Source: Flavobacterium psychrophilum (GTDB taxonomy: Bacteria; Bacteroidota; Bacteroidia; Flavobacteriales; Flavobacteriaceae). From it: a stretch of DNA of 11,416 nucleotides. The stretch spans positions 1 through 11,416 of the forward strand of contig CALPPS020000078.1 in assembly GCA_943325515.2 (NCBI GenBank), read 5' to 3'. The translations under genes and the position numbers were made by a program. Positions 7,349 through 11,416 of this stretch are shown here, one piece after another. Within the stretch, counting starts at the first letter, position 1, and the number at the start of each line of letters is the position of its first letter. The notes under the pieces are model-generated. The model was not told the DNA's origin. It did not search any database and saw only the letters and a program-made list of their open reading frames with translations.

Positions 7349-7365
7349 AGAAAATTATTGGATTA

Positions 7366-7373
7366 CAAATATA
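7366..7373 (-). promoter_or_regulatory. Putative -7 box of the dnaX promoter
   Basis: TATATTTG on the minus strand matches the Bacteroidota -7 consensus TAnnTTTG. A transcript starting about 5 nt downstream would have a leader of about 12 nt before the dnaX ATG. No TTG is seen at the expected -33 position. Confidence 0.5.
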
Positions 7374-7454
7374 GAATAATAGTTGATTTGGTTATTTGGA
7401 TATTCGCTTATTTGAGGAAAACTTTTCCACAATTTATTAAATTTTTCATTCAAA

Positions 7455-7489
7455 AATCTACAATCGTTAATCTTCAATCATAAATCATT
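7455..7489. repeat. 7-bp periodic AATCnnn array upstream of rnpB
   Basis: AATC occurs at 7455, 7462, 7469, 7476 and 7483, five units at an exact 7-bp period with variable 3-nt spacers. The array occupies the region where the -33 element of the rnpB promoter should lie and ends at the first base of its -7 box. Confidence 0.8.
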
Positions 7490-7496
7490 ACTTTTG
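7489..7496 (+). promoter_or_regulatory. -7 box of the rnpB promoter
   Basis: TACTTTTG is a perfect TAnnTTTG match ending 4 nt before the first base of the RNase P P1 helix at 7501. That is the expected distance to the transcription start in Bacteroidota. The -33 TTG is not recognisable because the AATCnnn array fills that position. Confidence 0.75.
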
Positions 7497-7516
7497 CCCC
7501 GCAGACCGCCTTATCG

Positions 7517-7593
7517 CTTCATGCTGAACTTGTTTCAGCATCTTGTGTTTTTAGTTTAATTTCATAAGATTCCGAAACAAGTTCGGAATGAAG
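7517..7593 (+). repeat. Palindromic repeat element forming the extended P3 of rnpB
   Basis: Arms 7521-7544 and 7566-7589 are inverted copies: 20 of 24 positions pair by Watson-Crick rules and one by G-U. They are extended by CTTC/GAAG at the base and capped by a 21-nt loop. Each arm is also a palindrome in itself (ATGCTGAA...TTCAGCAT and ATTCCGAA...TTCGGAAT). The outer ends TCATGCTGA and CGGAATGA recur at 7903-7924, just outside the gene. Confidence 0.85.
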
Positions 7594-7819
7594 AGGAAAG
7601 TCCGGACACCAAAGAGTAGCATAGCGGGCAACACCCGTCCGTCGTGAGGCGAGGACCAGTGCAACAGAAAGTATGTACAGATAATGCTGTAGTGAAACCA
7701 GGTAAACTCTATGCGGTGAAATTCCAAGTATATCGGCATTTAAGGATAACTCGTCCGTTGTCGAAGGGTAGGAAGCTTGAACCAATGAGCAATTGTTGGT
7801 CTAGATAAATGATAAGGTA

Positions 7820-7857
7820 TTTCTAATTTGTTTTAGATTCTGAAACAAGTTCAGAAA
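7820..7857 (+). repeat. Palindromic hairpin at the P19 position of rnpB
   Basis: The left arm 7820-7836 pairs with 7840-7857 around an ATT loop, using several G-U pairs and one bulged C. The right arm carries GAAACAAGTT (7842-7851), identical to the P3 right arm (7574-7583) and to the reverse complement of its left arm (7527-7536). Confidence 0.8.
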
Positions 7858-7883
7858 GAACAGAATCCGGCTTATAGGTCTGC

Positions 7884-7900
7884 TTTTTTTATGTATTTTT
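7884..7900 (+). terminator. T-rich tract ending rnpB
   Basis: The last base of P1 is followed at once by seven T residues and, after ATGTA, by six more. No separate GC-rich hairpin stands before the tract, so release may rely on P1 itself or be followed by 3' trimming. The palindrome at 7902-7925 lies just beyond. Confidence 0.45.
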
Positions 7901-7901
7901 T

Positions 7902-7925
7902 GTCATGCTGACTAGACGGAATGAC
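7902..7925. repeat. Internally deleted copy of the P3 palindromic element
   Basis: GTCATGCTGA, then a few bases, then CGGAATGAC. The ends TCATGCTGA (7903-7911) and CGGAATGA (7917-7924) are identical to the two outer ends of the rnpB P3 element, but only 5 nt separate them here, against about 56 there. It sits between the convergent rnpB and rsmD ends and could form a weak hairpin (GTCAT/ATGAC). Confidence 0.7.
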
Positions 7926-7936
7926 GAGTTTGGGTT

Positions 7937-8521
7937 TTAACATTCATCTTCCTCTTCCAAATCATCTGCTTCTTCATCATTACCTTCAAATTGAAAGAAG
8001 GTAAAAACAGAACCGCCATAGTTTTTTTGGAACGAATAATTTGCCATGTGGTCGAGCTTGGTGTATTTAGAATGTTCTACTACAAGCATGCCTTGGTCAT
8101 CCAATAATTCGTTTTCAAAAATGAGTTCGATGATTTTCTCGAAATCCTTTTGCGCTAAATTATAAGGTGGATCTGCAAAGATGATATCGTAATTACCATG
8201 ATGTTTTTCTAGAAATTTAAACACATCACTTTTGATGGCAGTTATATCAAAGTCAAATTCCTTGGTTGTTTTTTTGATGAAATTAATACAACCCATATCA
8301 CCATCTACACACAATATTGGTGAACAGCCTCGCGAAGCAAATTCATAACTAATACTGCCTGTGCCAGCAAATAGCTCTAACACTTTTAGCTCCGAAAAAT
8401 TAAAATGATTATTCAAAACGTTGAATACCGCTTCCTTACTCATATCAGTAGTTGGACGAACAGGAAGGTTTTTGGGTGGTGCTATTCTTCGGCCTTTATA
8501 TTTGCCCGAAATAATTCTCAT
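7937..8521 (-). CDS. rsmD: 16S rRNA (guanine(966)-N2)-methyltransferase
   Basis: This 194-residue SAM-dependent methyltransferase is close to the E. coli RsmD length of 198. The N-terminus MRIISGKYKGRRI...RPTTDMSKEAVFNVL is the family signature. The SAM-binding motif is VLELFAGTGSIS (47-58), D73 in CVDGD is the likely acidic SAM contact, and the N6/N2-type catalytic motif is DPPYN (117-121). It methylates G966 of 16S rRNA in the 30S head. The C-terminus has an acidic tail (NDEEADDLEEEDEC) beyond the core fold. Its ATG overlaps the stop of the upstream DUF3822 gene by 4 bp (ATGA), indicating translational coupling. It is convergent with rnpB. Confidence 0.95.
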   Translation of the reverse strand: MRIISGKYKGRRIAPPKNLPVRPTTDMSKEAVFNVLNNHFNFSELKVLELFAGTGSISYEFASRGCSPILCVDGDMGCINFIKKTTKEFDFDITAIKSDVFKFLEKHHGNYDIIFADPPYNLAQKDFEKIIELIFENELLDDQGMLVVEHSKYTKLDHMANYSFQKNYGGSVFTFFQFEGNDEEADDLEEEDEC

Positions 8522-9330
8522 GATTGCATAACTATGAAATGTTCTCGATTTTCACTTTCAGAGAATTGATTTTGCATATGACTTACATCAAACAAAGAAA
8601 CATTTCGAATATATTTATATACAATTTCATAAAGCGAATCATCTTTGGTGATTTTCCCTAAAAGTTCTAATTGGAAACTTTCTGGGTTCAAATGCAGTTG
8701 TTCCGCTGTGAATAAGATGTAGTAGATAAAATCTTCAGGAGTTTTATAATCGAAAGAATTGAAGAGTTGCAGTTTTTGATTTTGAATAATAACAATTTCA
8801 AAATGGTTATCACTTACATACACAAACATTTTTCTTTCATCATTATTCTTGGAAACTTCCAATAGCTTTTGAATTAAAATAGTATTGGCATGTTTATAGT
8901 CAAAAGTCCCAAATTGGTCAATGAAATAGTTGTTCATATTCACATAAGGAATATACACGTTATTCATTTCATAAGTTGGCAATTCATCAAAGGCAAAGAA
9001 ATCAGTTTCAAAAACCTTGGTATTGAACTGCAAATAGCTTCCCAAATATTCGGCATCAAATAATGCTGTTGGCACAAAAGTAGAAAGGTTGTTACTATGA
9101 AGAATTACAATATCATCATATCCCGCTTTCAGCTCAGGATAGTTTTGAAAAGCTTCGGTAAAAAGATCTTCAATTTTACTCGTTAAAGCCACTTTACCCA
9201 TTTCAATTTTTTGTAGCGACAAAGGTTTGTTCGTTAGCGTATCGTATGTAGCAAAAGACAAACCATTCAAGGAAACTAGAATTGTTAGTTTTTTATATGT
9301 TTTATCGATAACGCTAGTGTTTTGCCACAT
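8518..9330 (-). CDS. DUF3822 family protein
   Basis: A 270-residue protein if translation begins at ATG 9330 (MWQNTSVIDKTYKKLTILVS). A longer in-frame start at 9372 would add 14 residues, but it lies upstream of a perfect -7 box (9357-9364), so I chose the shorter form. I place it in DUF3822 by its SLNGLSFATYDTLTNKPL start, its FVPTALFD and YIPYVN stretches, and its position overlapping rsmD, where this family is typically found in Flavobacteriia. The fold is thought to be actin/ASKHA-like, but no catalytic motif is evident and the function is unknown. It has no signal peptide or TM segment. The 4-bp overlap with rsmD suggests a joint role in ribosome biogenesis, or simply a shared transcript. 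Confidence 0.85.
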   Translation of the reverse strand: MWQNTSVIDKTYKKLTILVSLNGLSFATYDTLTNKPLSLQKIEMGKVALTSKIEDLFTEAFQNYPELKAGYDDIVILHSNNLSTFVPTALFDAEYLGSYLQFNTKVFETDFFAFDELPTYEMNNVYIPYVNMNNYFIDQFGTFDYKHANTILIQKLLEVSKNNDERKMFVYVSDNHFEIVIIQNQKLQLFNSFDYKTPEDFIYYILFTAEQLHLNPESFQLELLGKITKDDSLYEIVYKYIRNVSLFDVSHMQNQFSESENREHFIVMQS

Positions 9331-9356
9331 AAAAGATATGTTTATTATAAACTTAG

Positions 9357-9364
9357 CAAACTTA
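9357..9364 (-). promoter_or_regulatory. Putative -7 box for the DUF3822-rsmD operon
   Basis: TAAGTTTG on the minus strand matches TAnnTTTG. Transcription about 6 nt downstream would leave a leader of about 20 nt before ATG 9330 and would exclude the longer start at 9372. No clear -33 TTG is seen at the usual distance. Confidence 0.55.
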
Positions 9365-9379
9365 CAAAACAATTAACAA

Positions 9380-9400
9380 TTGATAATTGATAATTGATAA
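9380..9400. repeat. TTGATAA heptad repeat, three copies
   Basis: Three exact 7-bp units TTGATAA at 9380, 9387 and 9394, flanked by related ATTAACAA and TTAATTC. It lies in the 179-bp divergent gap between the DUF3822 gene and the helicase, just upstream of the DUF3822 -7 box. Confidence 0.9.
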
Positions 9401-9426
9401 TTAATTCTTGGTGGGTTTGAAGTTAT

Positions 9427-9439
9427 AAAGTCGAAAGTC
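9427..9439. repeat. AAAGTCG-family repeat, intergenic copy
   Basis: AAAGTCGAAAGTC is two 7-bp units of the same family as the coding array in dnaX at 6198-6225. It is about 37 bp upstream of the helicase -7 box. Confidence 0.7.
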
Positions 9440-9475
9440 TATGATCTTTATTCTTTTCGCTTTCTTCTTAATTAC

Positions 9476-9483
9476 TATCTTTG
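9476..9483 (+). promoter_or_regulatory. -7 box of the helicase promoter
   Basis: TATCTTTG is a perfect TAnnTTTG match 26 nt before the ATG at 9510, predicting a leader of about 20 nt. No TTG is visible at the usual -33 distance. Confidence 0.65.
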
Positions 9484-9509
9484 AAATTCCAATTTGATTT
9501 TTACCTTTT

Positions 9510-10931
9510 ATGACTTCCAGCCAGTTTTATAGTCTTTTACGCAACCAGTTTCCGTTTCAACCGACTGTAAAGCAGGATATTTTTTTGCAACAAATAGCTG
9601 TTTTTTTAACCAATACCCATAAAGAAGAACTTTTTGTTTTAAAAGGTTATGCTGGAACCGGAAAAACAACCGTTATTTCTACCATAGTTAATAATCTTGG
9701 TGCTATAAATAAAAAGTATGTTTTGCTGGCACCAACTGGTCGTGCTGCTAAAGTCATTGCGAATTACTCCAATAAACCTGCATTTACCATTCATAAGAAA
9801 ATCTATTTTCCGAAGAAAGGAAAAAGTGGTGGTGTGACATTCACCATGCAAACCAATAAGCATAAGAATACTATTTTCATAGTGGACGAATCGTCTATGA
9901 TTTCGGATGTGAATACCGAGTCGAAGTTATATGAAAACGGTTCGTTGCTAGATGATTTGATGTCCTATGTGTATAATGGTGAGAATTGCAAGCTGATTTT
10001 ATTGGGCGATACCGCTCAGTTGCCACCTGTGCAGTTGGATGTTAGTCCAGCTTTGGATACCGATGCTTTGGCTATGCATTTCAATAAAGAAGTTTTTTCT
10101 ATTGAGTTGGACGAAGTGATGCGTCAGGGGGAGAAATCGGGAATTTTGTATAATGCTACCGAGTTGCGCGAAATTTTGAAAAGTGCTTTTGTAGACACGT
10201 TTCAGTTTAACCTGAAAGGCTTTAAAGACATCGTTCGCTTGTCTGATGGGTTTGATATTCAAGATGCCATTCAAAGTGCTTATAGTAATTATAGTATTGA
10301 AGATACCTGTTTCATCGTGCGTTCCAATAAAAGAGCCAATCAGTACAACCAACAAATCCGAACCAAAATTTTGGATAAGGATAGCGAACTTTCAGTAGGC
10401 GATTATTTGATGGTGGTGAAGAACAATTATTTTTGGCTCAAAGAAACCGATGAAGCCGGATTTATTGCCAATGGCGATATCGTAGAAGTATTGGAGATTT
10501 TCAACTTCAAAGAATTGTATGGTTTCAAGTTTGCCAAAGTCAAAATTAGAATGGTGGATTATCCCAACCAAAAACCTTTTGAAACGATATTATTATTGGA
10601 TACCATTACTAGTGAGTCACCTTCGTTAACGTTTGACGAAAGCAACCGACTATATCAAGAAGTACTAAAAGATTACGAAGGCGAAGCCCAATACCGCAAA
10701 TTCCTTAAAGTAAAAAACAACGAATACTTCAATGCTTTGCAAGTAAAATTCTCCTATGCTATCACTTGTCATAAATCACAGGGCGGACAATGGAATACGG
10801 TTTTTATTGAGCAACCTTATTTACCCAACGGAATTGATGTAGATTATGTGCGCTGGCTCTACACTGCTGTGACGCGCGCCAAAGACAAGTTGTATTTGAT
10901 TGGGTTTAAAAATGAGAGTTTTGAGGAGTAA
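9510..10931 (+). CDS. RecD-like/AAA_30 superfamily 1 DNA helicase
   Basis: This 473-residue SF1 helicase has motifs in order: Walker A GYAGTGKTT (46-54), motif Ia LAPTGRAA (73-80), Walker B IVDESSM (124-130), motif III LLGDTAQLPPV (164-174), EVMRQ (202-206), IVRSNKRANQYN near 271, motif V YAITCHKSQGGQW, and motif VI LYTAVTRAKDKLYLIG near the C-terminus. The order fits an AAA_30 core followed by a UvrD_C_2 domain, the architecture of RecD/Dda/Pif1-like 5'-3' helicases. It lacks the long N-terminal region of true RecD (608 residues in E. coli), and no recB or recC is nearby, so it is best called RecD-like. Its role is probably repair or fork processing. It has its own promoter and is followed by kdsB after 63 bp. 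Confidence 0.92.
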   Translation: MTSSQFYSLLRNQFPFQPTVKQDIFLQQIAVFLTNTHKEELFVLKGYAGTGKTTVISTIVNNLGAINKKYVLLAPTGRAAKVIANYSNKPAFTIHKKIYFPKKGKSGGVTFTMQTNKHKNTIFIVDESSMISDVNTESKLYENGSLLDDLMSYVYNGENCKLILLGDTAQLPPVQLDVSPALDTDALAMHFNKEVFSIELDEVMRQGEKSGILYNATELREILKSAFVDTFQFNLKGFKDIVRLSDGFDIQDAIQSAYSNYSIEDTCFIVRSNKRANQYNQQIRTKILDKDSELSVGDYLMVVKNNYFWLKETDEAGFIANGDIVEVLEIFNFKELYGFKFAKVKIRMVDYPNQKPFETILLLDTITSESPSLTFDESNRLYQEVLKDYEGEAQYRKFLKVKNNEYFNALQVKFSYAITCHKSQGGQWNTVFIEQPYLPNGIDVDYVRWLYTAVTRAKDKLYLIGFKNESFEE

Positions 10932-10959
10932 AATATTTTTATACTCAAATCCAACTTTG

Positions 10960-10967
10960 TATCTTAG
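10960..10967 (+). promoter_or_regulatory. Possible -7 box for kdsB
   Basis: TATCTTAG differs from TAnnTTTG at one position and lies 28 nt before the kdsB ATG. The helicase-kdsB gap is only 63 bp and has no convincing terminator, so read-through from the helicase is equally possible. Confidence 0.35.
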
Positions 10968-10994
10968 CCAAACAATAACTCAGCCACTCAACAT

Positions 10995-11416
10995 ATGAAA
11001 ATCATTGCCGTTATTCCTGCTCGTTATGCTTCTACTCGTTTTCCTGCCAAACTGATGCAGGATTTAGAGGGAAAAACAGTTATTCTCAGAACCTATCAAG
11101 CAGCGGTGCATACTGGTTTGTTTCACGATGTTTTTGTGGTTACTGATTCTATTTTGATTTACGACGAAATTATAAGTAATGGTGGGAAAGCCATCATGAG
11201 TATCAAGGAACACGAAAGCGGCAGCGACCGAATAGCTGAAGCGGTTGAGAATCTAGAGGTAGATATCGTAGTAAATGTACAAGGCGATGAGCCTTTTATC
11301 AATAAGGAACCTTTAGCAAAAGTCTTAGAGGTTTTTAGAAATGATTATGACAAGAAAGTAGATTTAGCTTCGCTAATGGTAGAAATAACTAGTGAAGAAG
11401 ATATCAAAAATCCGAA
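10995..11416 (+). CDS. kdsB: 3-deoxy-manno-octulosonate cytidylyltransferase, N-terminal part (runs off right edge)
   Basis: The frame from ATG 10995 is open to the window end, giving 140 complete codons of an enzyme usually about 240-250 long. The N-terminus [18 protein letters not shown] is the nucleotide-binding signature of CMP-Kdo synthetase. [13 protein letters not shown] and [11 protein letters not shown] supply the conserved Arg and the metal- and sugar-binding Asp motif. The enzyme activates Kdo with CTP to give CMP-Kdo for LPS inner-core assembly in the cytoplasm, which supports a Gram-negative host. One position differs from the common form of the loop: it reads RFPAKLM where RFPGKPL is usual. 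It lies 63 bp after the helicase gene on the same strand. Confidence 0.95.
   Translation, partial: MKIIAVIPARYASTRFPAKLMQDLEGKTVILRTYQAAVHTGLFHDVFVVTDSILIYDEIISNGGKAIMSIKEHESGSDRIAEAVENLEVDIVVNVQGDEPFINKEPLAKVLEVFRNDYDKKVDLASLMVEITSEEDIKNP

Larger units (their letters stand above)
7501..7883 (+). ncRNA. rnpB: RNase P RNA (type A)
   Basis: This is the catalytic RNA of RNase P, which matures tRNA 5' ends. P1 closes the molecule (GCAGACC 7501-7507 with GGTCTGC 7877-7883). P2 is CCTTATC 7509-7515 with GATAAGG 7811-7817. Universal blocks are present: GAGGAAAGTCCGGACACC (7593-7610), GACCAGTGCAACAGAAAG (about 7653-7670), GGTAAACTC, the AGGGTAGG...TTGAACC block (about 7765-7782), GGTCTAGATAAATGA (7798-7812), and ACAGAATCCGGCTTATAG (7860-7877), which pairs with the first block as P4. 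Two peripheral helices are unusual. P3 (7517-7593) is a helix of about 28 bp, and a hairpin at 7820-7857 sits between P2 and P4, the P19 position. Both are made of arms with the core GAAACAAGTT and look repeat-derived. The GGU expected in L15 appears as GGA (7744-7746). It is divergent from dnaX and convergent with rsmD. Apparent ORFs inside it are spurious. Confidence 0.96.

Noticed and set aside
7423..7431. TTTTCCACA, a match to the relaxed DnaA-box consensus TTWTNCACA, near dnaX
   Set aside because: It is a single site that a window of this size could hold by chance. I saw no cluster and no other sign of an origin.
7455..7489. The AATCnnn array as a CRISPR or phage attachment site
   Set aside because: The units are 7 bp with 3 variable bases, far too short for CRISPR, and no integrase, cas gene or tRNA is nearby.
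7519..7785. Minus-strand ORFs of 88 and 62 residues across this stretch
   Set aside because: They lie entirely within rnpB, whose P1, P2, P4 and universal blocks are clear; the peptides show no family features.
9331..9372. Longer DUF3822 start at 9372
   Set aside because: It lies upstream of a perfect -7 box (9357-9364) and adds an unconserved-looking hydrophobic stretch. The ATG at 9330 fits the family start and leader length better.
9999..10355. Minus-strand ORF of 118 residues inside the helicase gene
   Set aside because: It is a shadow frame opposite the conserved helicase motifs with no recognisable domain.
10926..10946. GAGTA...TACTC inverted repeat after the helicase gene as a terminator
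   Set aside because: The stem is five AT-rich pairs followed by mismatches, with no T-tract after it, and it overlaps the stop codon.

Overview
The window looks like chromosome of a low-GC Bacteroidota bacterium, most likely a Flavobacterium or close relative. Four lines of evidence support this. Several genes and rnpB are preceded by the Bacteroidota sigma-A -7 motif TAnnTTTG. There are family markers: SprB/HYR-like adhesin repeats, a DUF3822 gene overlapping rsmD, and a DnaX without the usual zinc cysteines. The AT content is high, and there are many short dispersed repeats of a kind common in this group. I see no prophage, insertion sequence, integron or CRISPR array.

Layout. (1) 1-1422, minus: the N-terminal 474 residues of a large secreted repeat adhesin that runs off the left edge. 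(2) 1423-1881: an AT-rich divergent intergenic region with a three-copy 21-bp tandem repeat. (3) 1882-5589, plus: a tight four-gene polyphosphate operon, made of a SixA-type phosphohistidine phosphatase, polyphosphate kinase ppk1, a short Ppx exopolyphosphatase and a 60-residue two-TM protein. (4) 5600-7348, minus: dnaX, convergent with the operon. (5) 7501-7883, plus: rnpB, the type-A RNase P RNA, divergent from dnaX. (6) 7937-9330, minus: a DUF3822 gene and rsmD, overlapping by 4 bp. (7) 9510-10931, plus: a RecD-like/AAA_30 helicase. (8) 10995 to the right edge, plus: the start of kdsB.

Functionally this is mostly housekeeping: replication (dnaX), tRNA 5' processing (rnpB), 16S rRNA methylation (rsmD), DNA repair (helicase), LPS Kdo activation (kdsB), and polyphosphate turnover with a possible phosphohistidine link. 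The adhesin is the accessory, surface-exposed part.

The most interesting signals are inside housekeeping genes. First, rnpB has two peripheral helices (P3 and the P19 position) built from palindromic repeat arms sharing the core GAAACAAGTT, and an internally deleted relative of the P3 element lies just downstream. Second, dnaX carries an A10 run with an in-frame A AAA AAG heptamer at the end of the clamp-loader core, and the -1 frame reads one codon and then TAA. This is the arrangement that makes the short gamma subunit in other bacteria. Third, several unrelated short sequence families all have a 7-bp period: AATCnnn at the rnpB promoter, TTGATAA and AAAGTCG in an intergenic gap, and AAAGTCG and CAG-spaced arrays inside the dnaX linker. 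All assignments come from reading motifs by eye, with no database search.
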